This document shows positions 1 through 10,320 of a stretch of DNA of 64,000 bases, one piece after another. Under the pieces are notes generated by a model. It had not been told where the DNA came from and ran no database searches. It saw nothing but the letters and a program-made list of their open reading frames with translations. The translations under genes were made by a program, and so were the position numbers. Source of the DNA: Brasenia schreberi (lineage: Eukaryota; Streptophyta; Magnoliopsida; Nymphaeales; Cabombaceae); NCBI GenBank assembly GCA_036023115.1, contig JAYKKT010000048.1, forward strand, positions 4,736,001-4,800,000, given 5' to 3'. The number at the start of each line of letters is the position of its first letter. The stretch's first letter is position 1.

Positions 1-644
1 CCACCATACCATCACCTTACCTACACAATAGCCCCTCGCCGCCACCACTCCCACTCGGCCAAACCTTAGCCGCCCCAGCCATTTGCCCCTACCAAACTCC
101 CCTTAACTACACCCGGCCACCCTATTAGATGTCCTAAGACCTGCCCATAACACTCCCTTACACCCACTATCCCCACTATCACCTAGCCCCATTACCTAAC
201 TAGCTACCTTCCCATACTCCAGCCTTAGTCATCCTAGCAGCCCGCCACCACCACTTGCAACCGGCCACCTTCGAGGCACCTATCCCATGCCCCACTTGCA
301 GCCGGCCAGCACCCTTGGTCACCCATCCTCGCGGAGCTCCCGTTTGCAGCCCAAGGCGAAGGCCAAGCCCACGCTCAAGCAAGGCCTCTACGGACCAGCT
401 ACTCGTAAGTGTCTAAACTCGTGCTTTAGTTGTATACTTGCTTGAGATTCAATTTGATACGGGGTTGTAATAACGGAGCATAGTCTCCCCCCGCTTGTAA
501 TAACGTGGCTTGGCACAACCACACACGTGCACTCTCTTAGTCGTGCACGATTTTGAACACACACGGGCCTAATCAGCCCCTAATACATAAGTGTATATAT
601 ATATACTTTCATTTTCGAAGGGTTTTGTTCAAGTTGGGTGCGTT

Positions 645-1180
645 GTCTTTCAATTCAAGCACTCACACACATTGAGCTTTCACTCTTATTTGAAAGACCC
701 AAGTAAGGGCCGACCTATACTATTTGGGTTTCATTTCTTGTCGTGTGAGTAAGTCTTTCAATTCAAGCACTCTCACACACATTGAGCTTTCACTCTTATT
801 TGAAAGACCCAAGTAAGGGCCGACCTATACTATTTGGGTTTCATTTCATGTCGTGTGAGTAAGTCTTTCAATTCAAGCACCTTCACACACATTGAGCCTT
901 CGCTCTTACTCCCAAGACCTTAGTAAAGGCCTTATTGTAGTTATATTTGGGTTTCATTTATGTCGTGTGTGTAGTACTTCAATTCAAGCACTCTCACACA
1001 CATTGAGCCTTCGCTCTTACTCCCAAGACCTTAGTCAAGGCCATACTGCAATTTATATTTGGGTTTAATTTCATGTCGTGTGTGTAAGTCTTTCAATTCA
1101 AGCACGCACCCACATTGAGCCTTCGCTCTTATTTGCAAGACCCGAGTAAGGGCTCATATACATAATCTATATACATATCT
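645..1180 (+). repeat. Tandem repeats of about 110 bp in LTR, 5 copies
   Basis: Units begin near 645, 753, 864, 972 and 1087, each with TTCAATTCAAGCAC, then CACACACATTGAGC, a GCTCTTA box, and TTTGGGTTT followed by GTCGTGTG. Each unit contains a small inverted repeat GAGC-(4 nt)-GCTC. Units differ by point changes and small indels. Confidence 0.85.
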
Positions 1181-1537
1181 CCCTTCGGTTATTTCCCTTC
1201 GGTTATTTCCCTTCAGTCATTTCCCTTCAGTATTGTCTTTACATTTCGGGTTTTCCCTTTGGAGTAGCGTGAGTTTGCATTGCATCTACGCCATACAACG
1301 AGGTAGGACGCATATTGCATCAAAGCATGCCCCGCTCGAATTCGCCCACGTAGTGGAGTGTTCATAACACACGAACTAGGTAGCCCGAAAAGGGATAAAA
1401 GAAAAGACTTAGGCACGTGCAAATCCACGTGATCTAAAACATGCAATCGCATTTTAAAGAGACGAAATAAACACCTCAAACCGTTTCGTAGACTTTCTCT
1501 CCAAAAACTCGATTTTTGCAAAGCGTACAGACTGACC

Positions 1538-1646
1538 CTTGCGCATCGGTGCAAGAAGGTCTGCGACGACAAGAGCTTACTTGCTCACAGTCGCCACGTT
1601 TAGAAGTCAGTGTTAAAAATATCTTCGCTAGCTTAGGTAAGCTAGC
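1538..1646 (+). other. U5-region hairpin pair, element A 5' LTR
   Basis: Hairpin 1 at 1538-1555 is CTTGCGC-ATCG-GTGCAAG. Hairpin 2 at 1627-1646 is GCTAGCTTA-GG-TAAGCTAGC, with nine perfect base pairs. Both lie within 210 nt of the LTR end. Confidence 0.7.
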
Positions 1647-1749
1647 TGGCACGCCCTGTTTGCATACATAGGCCTTAGACACACGAGAGGATCCGCTCCA
1701 AGCCCTGAAAAAGGCGAAGAGGCGGGGATTTTCGCGCGTCTACAGAGAT

Positions 1750-1767
1750 TGGCACGACTGGTGGGAC
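1750..1767 (+). other. Primer-binding site, element A
   Basis: TGGCACGACTGGTGGGAC begins 6 nt after the LTR end. The TGG start is what a tRNA CCA 3' end would pair with. Copies in B and F suggest the original was TGGCACGCCCGGTGGGAC. I do not assign the tRNA with confidence. Confidence 0.75.
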
Positions 1768-1886
1768 GTGAGCCTTTCAAAAATCGAGTTTTTAAGTAGA
1801 AGTCTTGCAAAAATTTTGTAAAAAGGTGTCATTTTAACTTGTTTTCTTTGCTTGTACTTAGGACATTTTGAAAAAGCTTGAAAAGC

Positions 1887-4757
1887 ATGTCAAAATCCAA
1901 TCCAAGTGAAGTGTCGAGCCAAGGCTCATGCGCATCAAGTTCTCACTCTAGGAGGATTTTCAAAAACAAAATAAAACTAGATGAAATCGAGGACTTGAGA
2001 AGGGAGTTTGAGGCCAAAATCGATGCTCTCAGCCAAGAGGCTGAAGTAGGCGATTCATGTTCATCCAACGGTGAACAAAGGCCTAAAAAGAAATCTGAAA
2101 AACCTCGCAAGCAAAAAGAGGCCTCCGTAATGGAAGGCAACCAATACCACGAGTCCTTCACACAAAAGGACCGTAAAGCCCTACAACAGTTGCTAAAAGG
2201 GCAGAATAAAGAGAAAATAAGCTACGCCCTGTCTGATTTCCTTCCTATGGACTACGAAACAGACAGTGACGATGAAATACCGAACTTCCATCGGTATGAT
2301 GGCATGGGAGACCCTAGGTCTCACTTGCAGCTTTTCTCACGTCGAGCCCATAAGAAGAAAAAGGACTGGATGAAATGGGTGTATTGGTTCCTTCTATCCC
2401 TTAAAGGCACAGCTGCCAAATGGCTGGCTTCCTACGACTTAAGCCAGTTCGCTACTTTTGAAGAGTTAGCGAACTGCTTCATGCAAAGATTTGCACACAA
2501 CGTAGAAGTCACGCCAACCCTGAATACCTTAAGGGATACAAAGCAAGGCATGAACGAAGACGTACATGCCTTCATTATAAGATGGAGGTCACTTTTGGGC
2601 CAAGTGCGAGAGCCCATATCCGAAGGATGCGCAGTAATGCTCATCCTGGATAATTTCAAAAGCGAGTTAAAAACCCTTCTCTCGCTCCATGAGATTTCAA
2701 CTTTCCATAAGTTGATCAAAAAGGCCTCCCTTTTCGAAACCAACTTGCGAAAAGGGACATACGATCACTTATAGAAAGGAAGTGTCGTTCCAAAAACCCG
2801 TTTGGAAAAGCCCATCGCATATGGGCTGCCCACGACGGACAAAGGGGCAAAGCCCCATAAAATCGCCAATGTCCGGGTGGATCCAGGCATGGCGGGCACT
2901 TCCAAAAATTTTGAAAAATTAGAAAATAAGAGAGAACGCAATTTTCAAAAACCGGTTGAAAAACGGGAGTATACTCTGCTGGGGCAACCTGTGTCGGAGG
3001 TCCTAGACCTCTTACTTGCCCAAGGCATGATCGAACTCCCTGAAATCCCCGAAGGAGTCACGTCCAAGGGGGGGTATTTAAACCGATTTTGTAAGTATCA
3101 TCGGCTCAAAGGCCATGATACCAAATGCTGCTTCTCTCTTTTAAATAAAATTGAGAACTTGATAGCAGAAGGCCGGCTCCAGGTCACTGCGGAACCTGAG
3201 CCACCTCAAGCTATCTTCAAAGAACCCTTTCCCAAACACGCCAGTGGCAGTGGGAAAGGAAAGGAGGTATGTACCCTCACCATTTCCAAGGAACTAGCGC
3301 AAAAGCCAGAACCTGGTCGACCTACTTGTGCGCCCATCCTTGTACTATACAGGAGGCCCGCCCAAGTCGTCATTCGGGGACCACCAAAAGTGGAAACCCC
3401 GGTAAAACCGGTTTTTAAAATCCAAGGTTCTCCTCAGCTCATCCTTAGAGCCAAGTTTAGCGCAAACCCTAGGCTGGTCGTGGGGGAAGTCACTAGATCC
3501 GGGAGGATCTATCGACCCCCGCACCTTCAAGGTGCTCAAAAGGTGGTGAGTGTGCCTGGCCCCTCAAAAGCATGTATCCCTAGTGGTCTGCCAAAAGCAG
3601 ATAAGGACAAAGTCATCCTAAATCCTTATGATTTCGAAAACCACCTTTCAAAGATTCCTATTCACATGTCTATCCTAGAGCTTATAAAAACCTCGCCTAG
3701 GCATAGACTTGTATTAGAGAAAATTCTAGAAAGGGCCAAGGTTGATTCGAACATAAGTCCGGAATCCTTGTCTGCCCAAGTGGCTTTATTAGGAGCAAAA
3801 TCACCCATCACTTTTTCGGAAGATGATGTAGATAGACCCTACGAAACACATAACCAGGCCCTGCATATCGAGGTGGTTCTAAACAACCACTCTCTAGACA
3901 GGTGCCTAGTCGATGGTGGAGGAGGGCTCAACATCCTTCCACTTCATGTGGCATACAAAATCGGAGTCACCTTGACTTCAGTGAACCCAAGCCCCATCGT
4001 TATCACTGGATACGATGGGAATGCGTCTAGACCTTTAGGATCCATCGAATTTCCAATGGAAACGGGAGGGATCGAACACACGGGGGTGTTCCATGTCTTG
4101 GACATCCACCCCCATTATAACCTGTTGCTGGGAAGGCCCTGGATACACAGTTTGTGCGCTGTGCCATCCACCTTCCACAGGTGTGTTAAAATCCCTTTTA
4201 GGGACCAGGTCGTAGTGATCCTAGGTGAGAGTCACCCACAGCTTCAGGGGATCATAAACTCCCCTTGTTTATCAAGCTCCCAGGCCCACGAGGCTAACCT
4301 GGGGCAAATTATGGTTGAGCCACCTCGGCTCATGTTGAACAACCCTGGGAAGGTTGTATGTGTGAAGGGGCCGCCCAAAGCAGGCCCCCTCCCGACTTTA
4401 ATCCTCTTAGGAAAACCCAAGCATTCCCTATTTCCAAAGCCCCTAGACAAAAGGCCATTCGAGCCTAATATGGACGATAGCATGTTCCAGGACCACGACT
4501 TATATCCCACTTTTTCAAAAAACAAAAAGTCGTGGAACATGTTGTTGAACATGGGCTACACGCCCTATAAGAGTCTAGGGGCGTAGAACCAGGGTCTCCT
4601 AGAGCCCATCCTGCCTAGGGCCAACCCAAGCCGATATGGGATCGGCTATACTCCCCGAATACCGCCGGAGCCACCCCTTGTGACCACCTGGGTCAAGGGT
4701 GCCCCGGAGCCTGTCTTAGAAGAGACCTACGATTTAGACCTCCTATTCCGAGTCTAA
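1887..4757 (+). pseudogene. gag-pro: gag-protease polyprotein of element A, two nonsense codons
   Basis: This encodes the structural Gag protein followed by the aspartic protease. The ATG at 1887 (MSKSNPSE) is preferred over an in-frame TTG at 1878. The N-terminus is charged and serine-rich. A retrotransposon-gag domain follows around residues 150-300 (RRAHKKKKDWMKWVYWF, then ALSDF and FMQRF motifs nearby). A CX2HX5HX4C zinc-finger-like segment (CKYHRLKGHDTKCC) lies near residue 405. The protease region has LVDGGGGLNILP and LLLGRPWIH. TAG at 2772-2774 replaces a Trp codon and TAG at 4584-4586 replaces a Gln codon, both judged against the intact 959-codon copy in element F. Without them the frame runs to TAA at 4755-4757, the same length as in F. 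It is probably not translated in full. Confidence 0.9.
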
Positions 4758-4870
4758 CCCGTAGTGTTTTCCCTTTGTAGGTATGACGGAAGATCCCTTT
4801 TCTAAAAATACCAAAAACATTTGAAAAACTTAAATTCAAAAAAATCAAAAAACAAGAAAAATAAAAAACA
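4758..4870 (+). promoter_or_regulatory. gag-pro/pol spacer with conserved acceptor-like tract
   Basis: The spacer holds TTTTCCCTTTGTAG followed by GTATGACGGAAGATCCC (junction 4780/4781). This looks like a pyrimidine tract plus AG 3' splice site. The same block occurs at the same place in B (13296-13313, minus), E (42960-42976) and F (54491-54511, minus). gag-pro ends in one frame and pol opens in another, so some route past the stop is needed. Splicing is one candidate (known in the related Ogre elements); it is not shown here. Confidence 0.4.
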
Positions 4871-7800
4871 ATGGAAAAACAAAAACTCGAAAAAAGAGTG
4901 CTTTGTATAGTTCCCAAAGTTCTTGTTTTACAAAAACCAAAAAAAATCGAAAATTTGGAAAATACCAAAAAGATTTTGTACATAGCTGCTCCTGGTAGGA
5001 CTTTGGCAAAAGAAAAGGATTTCGAAAGAAACGTCGTCTGCATAGCCAGACCAAAAATTTCGAAATCACTTGAAAATCCAAGTACAAAACCAGGTCATTT
5101 TGAAAACCACGCATCAAGTTCCCTCGGGTCTATAGCCCACGAGAATGATCAAAGCCCAGAAGTGGATCCCCTTAAAGAAGATCCCACTTCTGAGCTCCCA
5201 AAATTTCATAGAATTCTCGATTTTGAAAGACCTTCCCAATCAGTAGGAGGAGATTTCATAGAGGTGAACCTAGGGGATGATTCCAATCCCAAAACCATCA
5301 AAATAGGCGCATGCTTGCATGAAACTGAAAAGTTAGCATTCATTGCATTTCTACAAACCTATTTAGATGTGTTTGCATGGATGTATGAAGACATGTCGGG
5401 CATAGATCCCAGCATAGTCGAGCATCGTCTTCCCTTAGATGCAGGTGTAAAACCCATAAAGCAGAAGCTTAGGAAAATACACCCGAATGTACACATGCAA
5501 GTCAAAGAGGGTTTAGAAGATCTGCTAAAAGCCGGATTTATAAAACCTATTGCGTATTCTGATTGGTTGTCAAATATCGTTGTGGTTCGAAAAACCAATG
5601 GGAAAATTCGAATATGCATCGATTTCAGAAACCTGAATAAAGCCACTCCAAAGGATAATTATCCTTTACCCAACATAGATTTGATAGTCGATAGTACTGC
5701 AAATCATGAAATGTTTTCATTTATGGATGGCTATTCAGGCTACAATCAAATCAAACTAAGTCCACGAGATCAGGGTAAGACCGCCTTCACAACCCCATGG
5801 GGCACGTACTGCTATACAGTCATGCCCTTTGGTTTGAAAAATGCCGGTGCAACATACCAACGAGCCATGAACACGATCTTCCATGATCAAATTCATGAGC
5901 TTGTAGAAGTGTATGTAGATGATCTCTTGGCGAAATCCAAAACCCGATGCACCCATGTCGAATGTTTACAAAAGATTTTCGAAAGGCTTAGGCTTTACAA
6001 AGTAAAGCTAAACCCTCAAAAATGTGTGTTCGGGGTAGAATCAGGGAAGCTTCTAGGCTTTATGGTAAGCCAAAGGGGAATAGAAGTCGACCCCTCTAAG
6101 TGTCGAGCCATCATAGACATGGCTCCACCCTCCAATCTCACCCAAATCCGTAGCCTCCAGGGTCGATTACAATCCGTTCGCCGATTCATATCGAATCTGG
6201 CAACTAGATGCGAACCCTTCAACAAACTGTTGAGGAAGGGTACGAAATTCTTATGGGATGACGAATGCCAAAAGTCCTTCGAGAGACTGAAGGCATACTT
6301 GGTTAATCCCCCCGTTTTGAATCCTCCAAAACAAGGAAAACCACTTTTATTATACATCTCCGTGCATATAAATGCTTTAGGAGCCTTGTTGGCTCAATAC
6401 GAGGATGACACCCATAAGGAGTATGCCATCTACTACATTTCGAAAACTCTCTTGGCTTATGAACGAAATTATCAAGCCATGGAGAAGACGTACTTGGCCC
6501 TAGTCTGGGCCTGCCAGAAGTTCAGACACTATTTCCTAGATCATGAGATCTGGATAGTGTCCAAGCTTGATCCAATCAAGCACTTATTCGAAAAACCCAT
6601 TCTCACGGGTAGATTGGGCAAATGGCAGCTCCTTCTAATGGAGTATGATCTGAAATACCACCACCAGATCTCCATTAAGGGGCAAGCCCTAGCAGATTAC
6701 ATGGCTGAATTCCCCTTAGAGGACGCATATCCCACTCTTGGCGAAATGCCTGATGAAGGCATATTGCAAAACCATGTTCAAAACCACATTTTGGCAAATG
6801 CTTTCGAAAACCAAGTGTGGAAGATGCACTTCGACGGGGCACGAAACCAACGAGGGGCTGGTGCTGGGGTGATCCTAATCTCCCCTGAAAAGGGCGAGAT
6901 TCCCATAGCAGTCCGCTTAGATTTCGAATGTTCCAACAACGTAGCTGAGTATGAAGCACTCATACAAGGTTTAAGGATTTCGAAAACTCTAGGGGCATCG
7001 TGCATTGAGGTCTTTGGAGATTCGCTCCTTGTCATAAACCAAGTTTTAAAAATTTGGCAAGTACGTAATGAGAAACTACTTCCATATCATGAGTTGGCCA
7101 CTCGATTGGTCCAATCTTTCCAGTCGTGTAAGCTCACACACGTAGGAAGAGAGGACAATGGCATCGCCGATGCCCTCTCCTCCTTGGGTTCAGCCCTGAA
7201 GGTCGATCCCATTTCAGGGACCAGATCTTTGGAAATATGGCATGCGCCCCATCCATCCACACACGACTTGGATATTTGCCAAAACAACCCAGAGTCTATT
7301 AAAAAACCCTGGTTCTATGACATAAAACAATTTTTAGAAAATGGGGGATTCACCGAGGATGCCACATCCAAGGATAAGGCATTCATTCGTAAGATTTCGA
7401 CCCGATACACCATTCTGGGTGGGGTCTTATACAAAAAAAGTTTTACTGGCATACTACTTAGGTGTATCGACCTAGAGGAGGCTAGGATAGTGATGCATGA
7501 GTTCCACGATGGAGAATGTGGAGGTCATGTTAATGCCGACATGATGGCAATGAAAATACTTAGAGGGGGCTATTTTTGGTCCACCCTGAAAAAGGATTGT
7601 CACGATCATGTTAGGAAGTGTCATCCGTGTCAAGTGCATGGGCACGCCATTCATATCCCTTCATCTGCATTGCATTCCATGGTCAGCCCCTGGCCATTTA
7701 CCATGTGGGCGTTTGACATCGTAGGCCCAATATTTCCAAAGGCCTCGAATGGGCATCGTTTTATTTTAAGCAGCCACGGAGTATTTCTCCAAGTGGGTGG

Positions 7801-8558
7801 AAGCCATTTCCCTAACCAATGTAATGGGGCAACATGTGGTGGCTTTCATCCGAAGGAATATCTTGGCTCGATTTGGGGTTCCACGAGACCTTGTGTCTGA
7901 TAATGGTACCCCATTCAAAAATGAGCGGATGGTTAAGTTGTGCAACACGTATGGCATAACTCACCACTTCTCCTCGCCCTACTACCCTCAAGGCAACGGC
8001 CAAGCCGAAGCCACAAACAAGACTCTCATTAGTATTATTGAGAAAACCTTAGAGAAGGGTAGGACGTGGCACGAGAAGCTGGATGAAGCCTTATGGGCTT
8101 ATAGGACTTCCATCCGGACTCCCACGAATGCCACACCATTCGAGTTGGTCTATGGCACAAACGTCATTCTTCCCATTCATACCCAACTACATTCATTTCA
8201 TACATCCATAGCACTCGACCTCCCCCTAGAGATGCTTCAGCATGCTAGGATGGCCGAACTAGATTTGCTAGATGAGAGGCGACTCCTTGCCATGGATCAT
8301 GCTCGTGCATACCGGCAAAGGATAGCCCGACATTATAGCAAACACATGAGACCTCGCCACTTTGAAGTAGGAGATCTGGTCTTAAAAACCATCCACCATC
8401 GTGGCCCACACCCCCTAGGCAAGTGGCGCCCCAACTGGGATGGACCCTATGTTGTACGAGCAACCACTACGAACAGTTCGCATTGGTTGATCGATGTAGA
8501 AGGTAGGAATTTAGCAGATCCTATCAATATTCAATACTTAAAGAAGTATCATGTGTAG
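4871..8558 (+). pseudogene. pol: pol polyprotein of element A (RT - RNase H - second RNase H - integrase), one frameshift
   Basis: This encodes the enzymes for cDNA synthesis and integration. From the ATG at 4871 comes a lysine-rich linker, then reverse transcriptase (IRICIDFRNLN, FMDGYSGYNQI, catalytic VYVDDLLAKS near residue 350). RNase H follows around residues 480-620, then an archaeal-type RNase H from WKMHFDGARNQRGAG to GIADALSSLGSA. The integrase HHCC finger is HEFHDGECGGHV...CHPCQ. The integrase core has Asp in WAFDIVGP, Asp in LVSDNGTPF and Glu in NGQAEATNK. One extra A near 7768-7769, compared with F, shifts the frame. The core and C-terminus (GPHPLGKWRPNWDGPYVV) continue in the frame of 7797-8558. 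Two codons before the core motifs are thus cut off from the first frame. Confidence 0.92.
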
Positions 8559-9718
8559 GATCTGGGTTAAATTCCAGTTTTTCGAAAATTTTAAAGGGGA
8601 TAGCTGCCCTGAGACATGTGAATAAGGTGCAAAGGCAAACTCGTGTGACCTTAAGTGAAGAGAATTCACACTTGTGAAAGAGTGGAGTTTTTCAAAATCG
8701 TGGTTGCATTTCAAAATCCTTCTTCTTACAAAGAAAGGCCTAGTTCAACATAGCAAGATACTTGCAAGTGGTACGTGCTATTTCTAAATAGGCTGATCTG
8801 GAATGGATCGAGTGTAGGCTTGGGATAAGTCCTCCCCTCTTCTCTTCTCCTTCCAAAAGGGAAACAAAGGCCCAAAACAAAAGGGAATTTCCCATTCAAA
8901 GTCTCTTTCCGAAAGAAAGAAACCAGAATTTAAAAGAAAAATCGATTCTCTTATGAAAAAGAGGGATTAAAGAAAAAATACTCCCAAAGGGAGACCCTCT
9001 ATGAAAAAAAAGGAAAAGAGGCCAAAAAGCTCAAAAAGAGCAGTTTTCCGCCTTCGATGCCTCAAACCACGGGACGCTTCAGAAGGGACCGTGGTATCTC
9101 TTTCCCATCCCTGGCTTATCCCAAGCTAAAGCATGGTTCATTTCGAGGAATCCTAAAGTAAAAATAGGATTTACTTACTTGAATTTCATCTTGTTTGAGA
9201 ATTCGACGTTTCAAGTAAGGCGTAGGAATTTGAAATGAAGCTTGTTTTCTTATAAAACCTCCGCTAGATAAGCGAGTGTTAAGACTCAAACAAGGGCAAG
9301 CACGAAGAGCTCGAGATCCTTAGGATCGAGGCTCAAGACAGTTGTCCCTTTTGTAAATAGCTTTTGTAAATAAGTTTTGAAAACCGAACATCGAACAGCA
9401 TAGGATTTGCTCACTTGGAGCAATAGGCCTTGTAAGTCTTTAGAGTTCGACCACATCTGGTCTCTGGGAGGTCGCCACCTTTTGGCACCACACCCATGAC
9501 ATTTGCATTCCACGCATGGTACTTGCATGAACATGATCCCATTTAGGACCAGATTCCATAGTAAACCCTTTGGCGTGATATCTCCTCCTACCAGAGTTTG
9601 TAAATTGAGATTTTGCTAAAAACGGGACGATCCCATATTCTTCGTGGCTAGATATAGGGAGACATTAAAAGGGGTGTTTGTCATCTTTGCCCTTATCCAA
9701 ATCTATTTGGACAAGGCC
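8559..9718 (+). other. Element A 3' untranslated region
   Basis: About 1.16 kb lie between the pol stop and the polypurine tract. The stretch is purine-rich and full of AAAAGGGAAA-like runs, with no credible coding frame. The matching stretch in F is 49585-50745 on the minus strand. Confidence 0.8.
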
Positions 9719-9731
9719 AAAGAGGGGCATC
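9719..9731 (+). other. Polypurine tract, element A
   Basis: AAAGAGGGGCATC directly precedes the TGTAAACACC start of the 3' LTR. It would prime plus-strand DNA. The same tract occurs in F (49572-49584, minus) and with one change in D (28078-28090). Confidence 0.8.
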
Positions 9732-10218
9732 TGTAAACACCCCGAAATCCCACGAATTTCTTCAAAACAACCTGGTCTTATACAAGCAGCCCCAAAGGGC
9801 CATTTTTGAGTCTGGAAACCTAGGAGCCTTCCAGACAACCCTGTGTATATGTTTTAAACTTTATCTTTCAAAAACATATGATATGGCTTTTGAAAACCTT
9901 TTAAAACATGTTTTGAAACCCCGAAGTGGCTTGGCCCGATCAAGACAGGGCCAGGAGAGCTAAGAAGAGCCCGGAACTGGAGCACATGTCAAGCCCGGCA
10001 CAGCAACTCTTGTATCTGATTCACACCCCCAAGATCTCGAACGTCCAAGACCCTGTTCTTATCAAAATGTCATTTGAAGTCATCTCTGGAAGGCAGAAAC
10101 GGAGGCGGACGACCATGTTGGCGAAGACCCAACGCAGACGGAGTACTGATGCTGTCAGGCCCCGCACAAATCGTCCGTTTCGAACCCAGCTCGAAGGAGT
10201 CAGAGTTCAGTTTGGATT

Positions 10219-10320
10219 GGATCTGGACCATATATATCCAGATCCCAATCCAAACCCATATGTGGATTTGGATTTGGATTTGGATCCGGAGATCCAATCC
10301 AATATCCATATCCATGGCCC
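10219..10320 (+). promoter_or_regulatory. TATATAT flanked by inverted CCAGATC, followed by GGATTT hexamers
   Basis: GATCTGG and CCAGATC form 7-bp inverted arms around a TATATAT core (10220-10244). A run of GGATTT/GATCCA-type hexamers follows. The block recurs in every LTR of the A, B, E and F type: B about 18830-19070, E about 37660-37750, F about 48990-49090 and 60230-60330. A related hexamer block occurs in the solo LTR at about 26145-26260. It may be a promoter core or enhancer; I have no expression evidence. Confidence 0.4.

Larger units (their letters stand above)
1..1744 (+). mobile_element. Element A 5' LTR (3' part only)
   Basis: This is the same sequence as the end of the LTR at 9732-13027, and it ends in TCTACA directly before the primer-binding site. 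It holds a TATA-like run at about 594-605, a block of about 110-bp repeats, and the two hairpins near its 3' end. Short frames inside it, on either strand, have no recognisable product. Confidence 0.93.

Noticed and set aside
645..1180. CRISPR-like regular repeats
   Set aside because: The units are fully tandem with no unique spacers, inside a plant LTR.
1213..1810. Conserved frame in the LTR 3' region (about 134 codons in F, at 46462-46866 and 57706-58110)
   Set aside because: It is kept because the DNA is kept. The frame is broken in B, E and the solo LTR, while the RNA hairpins persist there.
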